This document shows, in pieces, positions 25,859 to 34,234 of a stretch of DNA of 64,000 bases. The stretch lies in the NCBI RefSeq assembly GCF_019679475.1, contig NZ_JAIEZP010000001.1:2108001-2172000 (forward strand). The letters are read 5' to 3'. Below the pieces are notes generated by a model that worked only from the letters and a program-made list of their open reading frames with translations, was not told where the DNA came from and did not search any database. A program made the translations under genes and the position numbers. Numbering within the stretch: position 1 is the stretch's first letter; every line of letters begins with the position of its first letter. This stretch comes from Hyphomonas sediminis. Its GTDB lineage: Bacteria; Pseudomonadota; Alphaproteobacteria; Caulobacterales; Hyphomonadaceae.

Positions 25859-25895
25859 AAAAGCCGGCAACCCGCGTTGTCGGCTTTTCCTTTTT
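25859..25895. terminator. Bidirectional terminator between panD and the luciferase-like gene
   Basis: A 13-bp stem (AAAAGCCGGCAAC / GTTGTCGGCTTTT, one G-T pair) with a CCGC loop is flanked by A-rich and T-rich sequence. It sits between two convergent genes, 26 bases after panD and five bases from the end of the oxidoreductase gene, so it can serve both strands. Confidence 0.85.
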
Positions 25896-25900
25896 CGGTG

Positions 25901-26902
25901 TCAGGCGTGGGACAGGTTTTTTGCGCCCATCACTTCGGCGATGATCTCAAATGAGTGCAGGCGCTTTTCGGGATCGTACATGTCCGAGACCACCATGATT
26001 TCATCGGCATTCGTCCGTGCAAGCAGCTTGTCGATCCCGCGTTTCACGGTGTCTCGCGAGCCGATGATGGCGACTTCCAGCATGGCGGCAGCCCGGGCTT
26101 TTTCCATCGGGCTCCAATAGGTGTCGATGTCGTCGATGGGGGGCTGGGTCAGCTTGCGTTCGCCGCGCACGAGATTGGCGAAGGACATCTGCTGCGACGT
26201 GGCAAGGTAGCGGGCTTCCTCATCGGTATCGGCTGCAATGATGTTGGCGCCAATCAAAGCATAGGGCTTGGCCATCTTCTCATTGGGTTTGAACCTTGAG
26301 CGGTAGACTGCGAGCGCTTCGTCCAGCGCTTGCGGAGCAAAGTGGGAGGCAAAGCCATAAGGCAGGCTCAGCTCGGCAGCCAAATGTGCGCCAAAGAGGC
26401 TGGAGCCGAGGATCCAGAGCGGAACATTGGAGTTGGAACCGGGAACCGCTTCGATGCGCTGGCCTTCCTTCACCGGGCCGAGCCACATCTGAAGCTCGAC
26501 AACATCCTGCGGGAAACGTTCGGACTCTTCGGGGTGCACCCGGAGGGCGCGCAGGGTCAGCTGGTCAGTGCCAGGCGCGCGGCCAAGGCCAAGGTCGATC
26601 CGGCCGGGATAGAGCGCTTCCAGCGTGCCGAATTGTTCGGCAATCACATAGGGCGCGTGATTTGGCAGCATGATGCCACCCGCGCCAACGCGCAGGGTTT
26701 TGGTGCCAGCTGCAATGTGACTGATGACCAGAGATGTCGCCGCTGTCGTGACGGTTGGCATGTTGTGGTGTTCGGCAACCCAGAAGCGCTTGTAACCCCA
26801 GCTTTCCGCGTGCTGGGCTAGCCGGCGTGCTTCGTTCAGGGCGTCGGTGCGTGTAAAGCCTTCACGCACGCGTCCCAGCTCAAGGATCGAGAGTTCGGCC
26901 AA
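25901..26902 (-). CDS. LLM-class flavin-dependent oxidoreductase
   Basis: This is a 333-residue luciferase-like (TIM-barrel) FMN oxidoreductase. Motifs are [20 protein letters not shown] near residues 39-58, [44 protein letters not shown] spanning about 73-115, and [28 protein letters not shown] near 158-185. This arrangement is typical of the YhbW/alkanal monooxygenase-like group whose substrates are unknown. It is transcribed alone toward panD. A 101-base gap separates it from midA. Confidence 0.92.
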   Translation of the reverse strand: MAELSILELGRVREGFTRTDALNEARRLAQHAESWGYKRFWVAEHHNMPTVTTAATSLVISHIAAGTKTLRVGAGGIMLPNHAPYVIAEQFGTLEALYPGRIDLGLGRAPGTDQLTLRALRVHPEESERFPQDVVELQMWLGPVKEGQRIEAVPGSNSNVPLWILGSSLFGAHLAAELSLPYGFASHFAPQALDEALAVYRSRFKPNEKMAKPYALIGANIIAADTDEEARYLATSQQMSFANLVRGERKLTQPPIDDIDTYWSPMEKARAAAMLEVAIIGSRDTVKRGIDKLLARTNADEIMVVSDMYDPEKRLHSFEIIAEVMGAKNLSHA

Positions 26903-27003
26903 TTTTCTGTCCTTTATTGCGGCGCAGGTCTCTGGGGCCGCGCCATCTTCGGATGGCCTTAAGATGGGGGCTGGCCGGATGATGCCAATAGGCGACGGCG
27001 CGA

Positions 27004-28050
27004 TCAGAAGCCCGCAGGCTTGGGAAGGCCGCTGGATGACAGGCAGATGGCCTTGAAGCGCTCGCCCATATGCTGCGGATCAATCAGGCGCTGGGCCGCG
27101 TTGAATATCTCTTCAGCCTGATCAGGATTTGCCTTGATCAGCTGGTTGAGGCGAGCCTGCGCGCCGAGCCCCAGCAGGAACATTCCCTGCGGCGCCGGGC
27201 CGTGCGCATCGAGCGATGCAGATGCAGCGAGGCGGGCGAACCGTCCGAAGTCGACGTCGACCGTCAGGTCATTGGCGCCGGGCTCGGCAAGAGGCGAAAC
27301 TTGCTGTCCCTTGCGAAACGCGCGCAGCGTGTCGCCGGGCGCCCTGTCTGCCGGGCCGTAATCGATGAAAAGGGCACGGAAGGGCTCCTTGCGGGAAGCA
27401 AGGTCTGCCACGACGAGATCAAGTCCGGTTTGGACCTCCACAACATCGCCGGTCAGCGTTGCGCCGGCCGGCGGGCGCGGTTCGTCGGCGGCGAGGCCCA
27501 TGACAAGGCTGCGTTCTGGCGAGAGGCCGATGACGCATTCGCGCCAGCGTTCGCCATCGCGCCGGAATTGCCGGGCGGGCAGGCAGTCGAGATATTCGTT
27601 CGCCACCAGAAGCATGGGGCCTGGCGGCACATCACTCAGCTGCCTGGCAAAGCTGGGATTGAATCGGGCGAGCCGTTCCTTCTGGACAAGGCGAAGGGCA
27701 GGGCTCGGCTCAACCAGCGTGAGCTGCGCCGCCTTCAGGAATGCTTCGCCGCCCGCCAAAGACGCGATCTTCAGGGCATCATGCAACAGCAGGGCGCGGC
27801 CGGGCCCGATCTCGACAAGGCGGAAAGCGGCAGGCTCGCCCATTGCGCGCCATTCATGCACCAACCACAGGCCGATCAGCTCTCCGAACACCTGGCTGGT
27901 TTCCGGCGCAGTGGTGAAGTCACGGCCAATACCGGGGCGGGCGGCATAGTACCCTTGTTTGGGATCATGCAGAGCAATTTGCATGTAGGTCGACAGGGGG
28001 ATTGGGCCTTCCGTCTCGATCAGGCGGATCAGCCGTTCTTCCAGGGTCAT
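27004..28050 (-). CDS. MidA/NDUFAF7-like SAM-dependent methyltransferase
   Basis: This is a 348-residue class I methyltransferase of the MidA (DUF185) family. In mitochondria its relative NDUFAF7 dimethylates an arginine in complex I subunit NDUFS2. Key parts are [35 protein letters not shown] near residues 26-60, the SAM loop [13 protein letters not shown] near 79-91, and [16 protein letters not shown] near 148-163. It follows lgt and a small membrane protein on the same strand, as often in alphaproteobacteria. A role in complex I assembly is inferred by analogy. Confidence 0.92.
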   Translation of the reverse strand: MTLEERLIRLIETEGPIPLSTYMQIALHDPKQGYYAARPGIGRDFTTAPETSQVFGELIGLWLVHEWRAMGEPAAFRLVEIGPGRALLLHDALKIASLAGGEAFLKAAQLTLVEPSPALRLVQKERLARFNPSFARQLSDVPPGPMLLVANEYLDCLPARQFRRDGERWRECVIGLSPERSLVMGLAADEPRPPAGATLTGDVVEVQTGLDLVVADLASRKEPFRALFIDYGPADRAPGDTLRAFRKGQQVSPLAEPGANDLTVDVDFGRFARLAASASLDAHGPAPQGMFLLGLGAQARLNQLIKANPDQAEEIFNAAQRLIDPQHMGERFKAICLSSSGLPKPAGF

Positions 28051-28078
28051 CGGTATTCCTGCCGCAGTTGTGCTACGC

Positions 28079-28429
28079 CTAGCGCGCCTTCTCCGGCACC
28101 AGATAGGCCGCTCCGAAGATCCCTGCCAGCAGGATCAGCACCCAGGAGGTTGCCGAGCTGAGGTCATGAAAGGGGTGGTTACGATAAACCCAGTGAAGAC
28201 CGACATGGAGGACCGCAAACATGCAGATCCCGACGCGAATACTGATCCGGCGCGTCAGCTCTGCAGCGATCAGCATTCCAAAGATGACGGGCACATGCGC
28301 TAACATGATGATTTGCTGCACAGGATTTGAGGCGTCGTGAAAAGCAGTCCATTCCGGTAAAAAAACGACTTCGAGCTCATGCACGATCAGGCAGGCCGCT
28401 GTGAGCCTGTAAAGGCGATCTGTACCCAT
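28079..28429 (-). CDS. Small membrane protein, probably DUF6713-like
   Basis: This is a 116-residue protein with about four hydrophobic segments and an N-terminal LTAACLIVHELEVVFLPEWTAF, whose HE...EW pattern resembles DUF6713. The start at 28429 is chosen because AGGGGAG lies four to five bases upstream. Another ATG at 28477 would add 16 polar residues. It lies between lgt and midA on the same strand, 73 and 28 bases away. The family call is tentative and the function is unknown. Confidence 0.68.
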   Translation of the reverse strand: MGTDRLYRLTAACLIVHELEVVFLPEWTAFHDASNPVQQIIMLAHVPVIFGMLIAAELTRRISIRVGICMFAVLHVGLHWVYRNHPFHDLSSATSWVLILLAGIFGAAYLVPEKAR

Positions 28430-28502
28430 CGCGCTCCCCTTCCTGGATTGCGCATGCAATTCCTTAAATGGCGGCAAAAATTTGTGTTGATGAGCTTTAA
28501 GG

Positions 28503-29450
28503 TCAATTCTTCCTTGATTTCAAGGCATTCCAGACAAGCAGGATACCGCCCACCCACATCGGGATTGAGAGGAGCATTCCCATTGTCAGCCATTGAGGGA
28601 GGGTGTGCACAAAGGAATCCGGCTCGCGGAAGTTCTCGACGATCGAGCGGCCTGTGCCATACATCAGCAGGAACAGCCCCGCGACAAGGCCAGGGCGCTT
28701 CAGCGCGCCAAACTTCCAAATGAGGATCGAGAGCACCAGCAGGGGCAGCCAGCCTTCCAGCGCGGACTCGTAAAGCTGGCTCGGATGGCGGGGAAGTTCG
28801 AGGCCGGTATAGACCCAGTCTCCAGTCGCCCAGTTGTATGCAGGCGGCGTTGAGCCCGGAACATAGCCCTCCGGAAACACCATGCCGACCGAAGCTTCGG
28901 TGTGGCGGCCATAGAGTTCTCCATTCGTGAAGTTCGCAATGCGTACGAGCCCGATGCCGATCGGCGCCGTCACGCCCGCAATGTCCCCAATAGAAAACAA
29001 GTTGACGCCGCGTTTCATCGCGAACCAGGCGAGCACCACCGCCACGCCTGCCATACCGCCATGGAATGCCATTCCGCCATCCCAGATGCGGACCAGGGCC
29101 ATCGGATCGGCCGCGATCAGATCCCACTGGTAAGGAACCATATAGAACAGGATGTAGCCGATACGTCCGCCCAGGATGATGCCGATGATGATCCAGAACA
29201 TCAGGTCATCGAGGCCATTCTTGTCGAGCGGCGCGTTGCCGCCGAACAGCGCGGGGCGCTTCAGCAATTCGTTCGCATACCACCAGGCAAGGCCGATCCC
29301 GGCGATGTAGCCGAGCGCATACCAGCGCAGGTGGAAGGTCCCGAGGCCCATGAAGCCGAAGTCGATGGAGAAGAGCGCCGGGCTCCATTCCGGAAACTTG
29401 AGCGACGTTTCACCCATGAAGATGGTGAGCGCGGCGAGCAGTTCAGTCAT
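28503..29450 (-). CDS. lgt: Prolipoprotein diacylglyceryl transferase
   Basis: Lgt transfers diacylglycerol from phosphatidylglycerol to the lipobox cysteine of prolipoproteins in the inner membrane, the first step of lipoprotein maturation. The 315-residue protein has seven membrane segments. Essential motifs are MAFHGGMAG near residues 129-137 (catalytic His), GLVRIANFTNGELYGR near 167-182, and HPSQLYESALEG near 216-227. It is divergent from the ubiK-like gene, with 75 bases between starts. Substrates in this window include the two lipoproteins at 7985 and 23828. Confidence 0.96.
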   Translation of the reverse strand: MTELLAALTIFMGETSLKFPEWSPALFSIDFGFMGLGTFHLRWYALGYIAGIGLAWWYANELLKRPALFGGNAPLDKNGLDDLMFWIIIGIILGGRIGYILFYMVPYQWDLIAADPMALVRIWDGGMAFHGGMAGVAVVLAWFAMKRGVNLFSIGDIAGVTAPIGIGLVRIANFTNGELYGRHTEASVGMVFPEGYVPGSTPPAYNWATGDWVYTGLELPRHPSQLYESALEGWLPLLVLSILIWKFGALKRPGLVAGLFLLMYGTGRSIVENFREPDSFVHTLPQWLTMGMLLSIPMWVGGILLVWNALKSRKN

Positions 29451-29525
29451 GCGGCGTCTTTTCCCTGTCTGGCGGGCACCTTATCTGATAGTCCAGCAGC
29501 ACACCCGGCGCGAAGGAGTAGCCGC

Positions 29526-29780
29526 ATGACAGGCACAAATCCACTGCTTGATGACATCGCAGGCCTCATGACTGGCGCCCTCGGCGCGGCCCGTGCGGCG
29601 GGCGAGGAAGCCAAGACGGCCGCCCAGGCGCGTGTGCGTGCGCTGATCACTGATATGGACCTCGCAGGGCGCGACGAAGTCGAAGCTTTGAAAGCCATTG
29701 CAACGGCCGCTCTGGAGCGTGTCGAGCTGCTGGAGGCGCGCATCGCGGCGCTCGAAGCGGGAAAATCCACCGAAAGCTGA
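29526..29780 (+). CDS. UbiK-like accessory factor (BMFP domain)
   Basis: This is an 84-residue protein with a C-terminal coiled coil (LERVELLEARIAALEAG at about 63-79) and an amphipathic N-terminal helix (NPLLDDIAGLMTGALGAARAAGEE). This matches the BMFP_YqiC/UbiK family. UbiK helps assemble the Ubi metabolon in E. coli. In alphaproteobacteria the role is inferred. ATG 29526 has GGAG about eight bases upstream. It is divergent from lgt and co-directional with ybjN and proC. Confidence 0.85.
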   Translation: MTGTNPLLDDIAGLMTGALGAARAAGEEAKTAAQARVRALITDMDLAGRDEVEALKAIATAALERVELLEARIAALEAGKSTES

Positions 29781-29891
29781 CCGTTAACTGCTCATGAACT
29801 TTGACATCGCCGAGCCCGTCGGCGTTGAGTGGTGTTGGATTTGGGGAGCGAATCCGGCAGCTTGCAATTATCCAAACGCGGAGGCCCGATC

Positions 29892-30395
29892 ATGAGCCTT
29901 GAACTTAGCCGCAGCCATCTGATGGCGCTTGATCCCCTGGAATTGGTCGAAGACGTTCTGGAAGACGCCGGATGGCCTGCGGAACGAGACGAAGAAGGCA
30001 CTTTGCAGGTCGTTGCAGAGACCCGCTGGGGCGATATGGGCGCCTTGTTCGCCTACCGCCCCGAACCGGCTGCCGTTCATTATTCAATGACGCTGGACGT
30101 CAAACCGCAGGAAGCTAAACGCGCTGCAATTGCGGAGCTGGTGATGCTGGCCAATGAGCGGCTTTGGCTGGGGCATTTCGATTTTTGGGCGGACGATGGC
30201 GTGATCATCTTCCGCTATACCTTCCCGATGGAAGGCCGTGACGAGCTCACCGAGGGCGAAGTGCGCGCCGTTATGGCGGCGTCCGTCAGCGCGGCTGATC
30301 GGTTCATGCCAGCATTCAATTTCCTCGTCTGGGCTGGCAAAAGCCCGCGGGAGGCAATTGATGCTGTTATGTTCGAAACGCACGGCGAAGCCTGA
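29892..30395 (+). CDS. YbjN domain-containing protein
   Basis: This is a 167-residue soluble protein of the YbjN (DUF1790) family. It has LVEDVLEDAGWPAERDEEGTL near 20-40, VVAETRWGDMGALFAYRPE near 41-60, and YTFPMEGRDELTEGEVRAVMAA near 112-134. YbjN proteins have a type III secretion chaperone-like fold and in E. coli affect motility and stress, but the molecular role is unknown. The pairing with proC, nine bases downstream, is common in alphaproteobacteria. The ATG at 29892 is used because sequence before it is not conserved-looking. Confidence 0.88.
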   Translation: MSLELSRSHLMALDPLELVEDVLEDAGWPAERDEEGTLQVVAETRWGDMGALFAYRPEPAAVHYSMTLDVKPQEAKRAAIAELVMLANERLWLGHFDFWADDGVIIFRYTFPMEGRDELTEGEVRAVMAASVSAADRFMPAFNFLVWAGKSPREAIDAVMFETHGEA

Positions 30396-30404
30396 GTCGG
30401 CACA

Positions 30405-31211
30405 ATGGCGGGGCCTGCATCTCTCACGCTGGTCGGCGCGGGCCGCATGGGGTCGGCATTGTTGCGCGGCTGGCTGAAAGGCCCGGATCGCGAGATTTCG
30501 GTCATTGAGCCGTCGCCGCATGACGAGATCCGGGAGCTGGCTGAGCAGGGGCGTATTCGCCTCAATCCGGAGCCATCGCCCAGCGGGATTGTCGTGCTCG
30601 CGGTCAAGCCGCAGCAATTCGCGGCGATTTCGGAGACGGCCAAAGAATATGTTGGCCCCAAGACGCTTGCGATCTCCATCATGGCGGGCGTGCGCCTTGC
30701 GCAGCTGTCGCGCCGTCTCGGAACGGAGCGCGTCATCCGGTCCATGCCAAACACGCCCGGCTCTATCGGGCAGGGGGTGATGGCTTTCTGCGCGCCGCAG
30801 GGCGCGATGAAAGCAGACATCGCTGCGGCGCGTGAAATTCTTGCTCCGCTTGGCGATGTTCACGGACCGGTGGACGAGGGGCTGATGTCAGCGGTCACCG
30901 CTGTGTCCGGCTCCGGCCCGGCCTATATCTTCCTGCTTGCTGAAGTGATGACCGAAGCCGGTGTTGCTCAGGGGTTGCCGCGGGATCTGGCGGCCAGCCT
31001 CGCTCGTCGCACAGTCGAAGGTGCCGCAGCGCTGATGGCTGGCAGTGAGGAAAGCCCGGAAGCGTTGAGGAAGGCGGTAACCTCTCCCGGCGGCACCACC
31101 CAGGCGGCTCTTGACATCCTCATGGGCACGAGTGGGATGCCTCAACTGTTCAGAACCGCACTCGCTGCCGCCGCAAGCCGCGACCGGCAGCTATCGCAAG
31201 AGGCGGACTGA
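30405..31211 (+). CDS. proC: Pyrroline-5-carboxylate reductase
   Basis: ProC reduces pyrroline-5-carboxylate to L-proline with NAD(P)H. The 268-residue length is normal. The Rossmann loop VGAGRMGSALLRGWL is at residues 10-24, VLAVKPQQ near 65-72, and the C-terminal family signature is VTAVSGSGPAYIFLLAEVMTEAGV near 164-187 with SPGGTTQAALDIL near 227-239. It follows the ybjN-like gene by nine bases and precedes a TetR-like gene by 18 bases, suggesting one transcript. Confidence 0.96.
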   Translation: MAGPASLTLVGAGRMGSALLRGWLKGPDREISVIEPSPHDEIRELAEQGRIRLNPEPSPSGIVVLAVKPQQFAAISETAKEYVGPKTLAISIMAGVRLAQLSRRLGTERVIRSMPNTPGSIGQGVMAFCAPQGAMKADIAAAREILAPLGDVHGPVDEGLMSAVTAVSGSGPAYIFLLAEVMTEAGVAQGLPRDLAASLARRTVEGAAALMAGSEESPEALRKAVTSPGGTTQAALDILMGTSGMPQLFRTALAAAASRDRQLSQEAD

Positions 31212-31229
31212 GCGACAGGAGGAAGTTCG

Positions 31230-31835
31230 GTGGCCGTCATAGATCCAGTCATTGAGAAAGGGCTTCTCGCAGCTCTGGATCTCGCGGCTGGCAAGCGGTG
31301 GTCCGAAATCACGCTCGCGGAAATCGCCGCAAAGGCTGGCCTCACCCTTCAGGACTTTCACGGCATCGGCGGACGGGAAGAGATCCTGGAAGCGATGGAT
31401 GGCTATTTCGACCGTGCCATGTCGGCTGATGGCGTGCCTGAAGATAGCTCGGCACGTGAACGTCTGTTCGATGTGATGATGAAGCGATTTGAGGCAATGG
31501 AGCCCTATCGCGACGGTCTCCGTGAGCTGATGAAGTTTCGAGAAAGTTCGCTGAGTCATGTGGTGCGCCTGCCGGTTCACCGGCACGCTACGGCCGCCTG
31601 GGCACTCGCCTCAGCCGGCATCGATGATGATGCCGGGGCGCCTGCCAGCCTCAAGCGGATTGCGATTGCCTTTGTTGTCGGCGAAACGGAACGCGCCTGG
31701 CGTCGTGAGAAAAGTGTCGACTTTGCCCTGACTATGGCTGCGCTCGACAAAGGGCTGCGCCGCGCCGAAGAGCGCCTGGGGCAGCTGCGCCGGTTCACCG
31801 GACGAAACACAGAAAAGAAAAATGAAAATGTATAA
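31230..31835 (+). CDS. TetR-like regulator (COQ9-like C-terminal half possible)
   Basis: This is a 201-residue protein. Residues 1-55 have a TetR-type helix-turn-helix (WSEITLAEIAAKAGLTLQDFHGIGGREEILEAMDGYFDRAM). The C-terminal half (FDVMMKRFEAMEPYRDGLRELM, later SVDFALTMAALDKGLRRAEERL) is reminiscent of COQ9-family proteins, which share the TetR fold. It starts with GTG 31230, supported by AGGAGGAAG seven bases upstream. It sits between proC and a phosphotransferase, 11 bases from the latter. Whether it binds DNA or acts as a lipid-binding COQ9 relative is unresolved. Confidence 0.75.
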   Translation: MAVIDPVIEKGLLAALDLAAGKRWSEITLAEIAAKAGLTLQDFHGIGGREEILEAMDGYFDRAMSADGVPEDSSARERLFDVMMKRFEAMEPYRDGLRELMKFRESSLSHVVRLPVHRHATAAWALASAGIDDDAGAPASLKRIAIAFVVGETERAWRREKSVDFALTMAALDKGLRRAEERLGQLRRFTGRNTEKKNENV

Positions 31836-31846
31836 GTGGAGGAAAC

Positions 31847-32941
31847 ATGAGCCGTCCGGGATTGGATACCAACCCTCTTGAACTGGGCCCCGACTGGTTC
31901 AACAATCTGTTCAGCGAGATCGGCATTCATGCCGAAGTGAAGTCATTGACGTCCAAGTCGATCGGCACAGGCCAGATCGGCGAGAATGTCCGCTTCGTAT
32001 TTGAATATGCAAAGGCAGGACCGGACGCGCCGCGCTCGCTTGTCGGCAAGTTTCCTTCGGGAAGCGAGGCAAGCTTGATGACCGCAAAGTTGCTGGGTCA
32101 CTACAGGCGCGAAGTGATGTTTTACCGCACTTTCCCGAAAGTCGCGGGTCGCATCACGCCGAGCGCTCTCTATACGGATTATGACGAAGAGACGAACCGG
32201 TTCGCTTTGATCATGGAAGACATGGCGCCATCGGAACAGGGCGACCAGCTGAAGGGCTGCGGTGTGGACGAGGCGCGCCGCGCGCTGGGGGCGGCTGCCA
32301 TTCTTCACGCCGCCTATTGGAATGAACCGAGCCTTGACGATTATGACTGGCTGCAGGGCTCCAGTAAGGCGCCGCCACCAGCGCTGGGGAGCGAGCAGGT
32401 GGCTGGGTTATGGGCAGGGTTCAAGGAACGCTACGCCAAGCACCTGTCGCCAGAGAATATTGAAGTGGGAGACGCTTACGCCGTTGCGCTTACGCGGGGG
32501 TGGGGTGAGCAATATAGCGGCCCTTTCGCGCTGACGCATAATGACTTCCGCCTCGACAACATGCTGTTTGGTCCGCCCACGGCTAAAAAGCCGTTGGTGG
32601 TCGTGGATTGGCAAACCACCAGCCGAGGTGCTCCGGCCAATGACGTTGCCTATTTCATCGGGGCGGGACTGACGCGGGAGGAGCGGCCCAGGCACGAGCA
32701 AGACCTGCTGCGCTTCTATCATGAGAAACTCATGGCAGAGGGTGTGAAGAATTATTCCTTCGATGAGCTCTACGAACATTATCGCTGGTTCAGTTTCTAT
32801 GGCATTTCGGTTGCCTTCGGTGCCGCGATGCTGGTGAAGCAGACCGAACGAGGTGATGAAATGTTCCTCACCATGCTGCGTCGGCATTGTGCGCAGGTGC
32901 GTGACAATAACTCGCTGGAGCTTCTGAAGGCTCTCGCCTGA
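31847..32941 (+). CDS. Phosphotransferase of the CHK/ecdysteroid kinase-like group
   Basis: This is a 364-residue protein kinase-fold small-molecule phosphotransferase. The catalytic loop is LTHNDFRLDNMLF near residues 228-240, and the metal-binding Asp is in VVVDWQTTSRGAPANDVAYFIG near 251-272. The N-lobe part is SLVGKFPSGSEAS near 65. The pattern fits the DUF1679/EcKinase-like group often found in alphaproteobacteria next to TetR genes and acyl-CoA metabolism, as here. The substrate is unknown. It is probably the last gene of the transcript, given the terminator at 32976. Confidence 0.85.
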   Translation: MSRPGLDTNPLELGPDWFNNLFSEIGIHAEVKSLTSKSIGTGQIGENVRFVFEYAKAGPDAPRSLVGKFPSGSEASLMTAKLLGHYRREVMFYRTFPKVAGRITPSALYTDYDEETNRFALIMEDMAPSEQGDQLKGCGVDEARRALGAAAILHAAYWNEPSLDDYDWLQGSSKAPPPALGSEQVAGLWAGFKERYAKHLSPENIEVGDAYAVALTRGWGEQYSGPFALTHNDFRLDNMLFGPPTAKKPLVVVDWQTTSRGAPANDVAYFIGAGLTREERPRHEQDLLRFYHEKLMAEGVKNYSFDELYEHYRWFSFYGISVAFGAAMLVKQTERGDEMFLTMLRRHCAQVRDNNSLELLKALA

Positions 32942-32975
32942 CCCAAGCGTTCACATTCCAACTTTTCTTGTTAAC

Positions 32976-33004
32976 GCCGCCCCTCTCCGGGGCGGCTTTT
33001 CTTT
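32976..33004 (+). terminator. Rho-independent terminator after the phosphotransferase gene
   Basis: An 8-bp perfect stem (GCCGCCCC / GGGGCGGC) around TCTCC is followed by TTTTC. It is 35 bases after the stop and separates this transcript from the sciP promoter region. Confidence 0.88.
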
Positions 33005-33201
33005 CTGGCTTGTCATCATCGGGGCAGCAAAAAGGCAGAAATAGTCTGCCTGTCCCGGCCCGGAACAGGTTTCCAAACACTGTCCTAACAGAGCCTGCCA
33101 AACTGACTTTCGAGGTTAGGGCTAGGCTTAAGGTCGCCTGTGTATGGTGCTCGAACTGACCCCGGAGAAGCCGGGTGTCGTGCCATCGCCAGGAACAGGT
33201 A

Positions 33202-33480
33202 ATGCACATGGAAACGCAGAACGCACGCCCCATCAGCGTTAAGGGGCCGGACGGCCAGAAGATGACTCTGGCCGATCTGCCATCGCCGAACATTTCCCGC
33301 TGGGTGACCCGCCGTAAGGCAGAGGTCGTGGCTGCCGTCACGGGTGGCCTGCTCACGCGGGAAGCTGCTTGCGAGCGCTACAAGCTCACGGACGAGGAAT
33401 ATGAGGCGTGGGAACGCCTTTATGCCCGCCATGGGACCAAGGGTCTTCGTACGACCCGTCTTCAGCAATATCGCCGTTAA
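33202..33480 (+). CDS. sciP: SciP-like CtrA inhibitor (DUF1153)
   Basis: This is a 92-residue DNA-binding helix-turn-helix protein. Its core (VKGPDGQKMTLADLPSPNIS, then RWVTRRKAEVVAAVTGGLLT and GLRTTRLQQYRR) matches Caulobacter SciP closely. SciP binds CtrA or its target promoters in swarmer cells and blocks CtrA-driven transcription. AGGA seven bases upstream supports ATG 33202; an ATG at 33208 is also in frame. As I recall, in Caulobacter sciP also lies close to the fliF operon, so the synteny supports the call. The 197-base region upstream shows no CtrA box with correct spacing. Confidence 0.93.
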   Translation: MHMETQNARPISVKGPDGQKMTLADLPSPNISRWVTRRKAEVVAAVTGGLLTREAACERYKLTDEEYEAWERLYARHGTKGLRTTRLQQYRR

Positions 33481-33496
33481 TTCGGCGTTTGCCATA

Positions 33497-33511
33497 TTAG
33501 CCTGCTGTTAA
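33497..33511 (+). promoter_or_regulatory. Candidate CtrA binding box upstream of the fliF operon
   Basis: TTAG-CCTGCTG-TTAA is a one-mismatch match to the CtrA consensus TTAA-N7-TTAA. It lies 64 bases before the fliF-like ATG and 17 bases after sciP. In Caulobacter such a box overlaps the -35 region of class II flagellar promoters, including fliF. Two GANTC sites (33518-33522 and 33549-33553), the CcrM methylation target, lie between the box and the gene. The site is a prediction from the motif and from gene context. Confidence 0.65.
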
Positions 33512-33574
33512 GGCAGGGATTCTAGCCTCTCCGGATGTGCTGCAGAGCGAATCTGCGGCTGTTTGGAGAGGTTG

Positions 33575-34234
33575 ATGGCGTTTCAGCGGGCGGCGGCAGG
33601 CAGACAGACGGGGCAGGCCATGCGGCTTGCGGCGTTGCTTATGCTGTTTCTGGCCCTTTCACTGGCCGTCTGGCGGGCCTCCAGCCTGCTCACAGGCAGT
33701 CAGCCGGACCCGCGCAGCCCCGCCGAAGCCTCTCTCCTGAACCTGATCGAGCCGATTGCCGGGGCCGGCAATGCGCGCGTGACGATCGCTCGCAATCCCG
33801 AAGGCGGGCGCACGCTCCTCCTGCTGCTCGATGCCCGCGCCGCCACTGCTGCGGGCGACCTGCAACGAATTCTTCCCGATGCTGCGGGGCTCGACTTCAA
33901 GCGCGGTGACAAGCTGGTGATCGAACAGGCCGCCTTTGCGCGCGGGCTGCCCGGTCGTCCGGACACTGCCGCCTGGCTCGAACTGAGCGCCTTGGGCCTC
34001 ATTTCCCTGATTTCCGCCGGAATGGCGCTATCCACCCTGCGTCCCGCCGGTTCGGTTGCTGCGCCCGCGCCTGCGCGCGAGCCTGAACGAGAGATGCGGG
34101 TTGAGCCGTTGCGCCCGCTGCGGCCCATAGCGCCCGTCAGCGTGCCTGACGCCAGCGAGGCTGCCCGGCGCGATCCTGCAAAGGCCGCTGCGGTCCTGCG
34201 TGGCTGGATGCGCAATGATGGGGACGCGTCGTGA
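33575..34234 (+). CDS. Reduced FliF-like MS-ring protein
   Basis: The 219-residue protein has the ends of FliF but not the middle; normal FliF is about 530-560 residues. It has TM1 (about 17-40), then only a short RBM3-like core: LLNLIEPIAGAGNARVTIA (53-71) and GLDFKRGDKLVIEQAAFARG (105-124). TM2 (about 134-156) and a cytoplasmic tail follow, ending in DPAKAAAVLRGWMRND (200-215), the FliG-binding motif. RBM1, RBM2 and the beta-collar insertion are absent. No frameshift or stop remnants are seen, and the stop overlaps the fliG start. It sits where fliF lies in Caulobacter. It may form a reduced ring or be a FliG membrane anchor. Confidence 0.8.
   Translation: MAFQRAAAGRQTGQAMRLAALLMLFLALSLAVWRASSLLTGSQPDPRSPAEASLLNLIEPIAGAGNARVTIARNPEGGRTLLLLLDARAATAAGDLQRILPDAAGLDFKRGDKLVIEQAAFARGLPGRPDTAAWLELSALGLISLISAGMALSTLRPAGSVAAPAPAREPEREMRVEPLRPLRPIAPVSVPDASEAARRDPAKAAAVLRGWMRNDGDAS

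Noticed and set aside
33116..33131. TTAG...TTAA upstream of sciP as a CtrA box
   Set aside because: The two half-sites are eight bases apart instead of seven, which would put them on different helix faces. The box at 33497 fits the consensus better.
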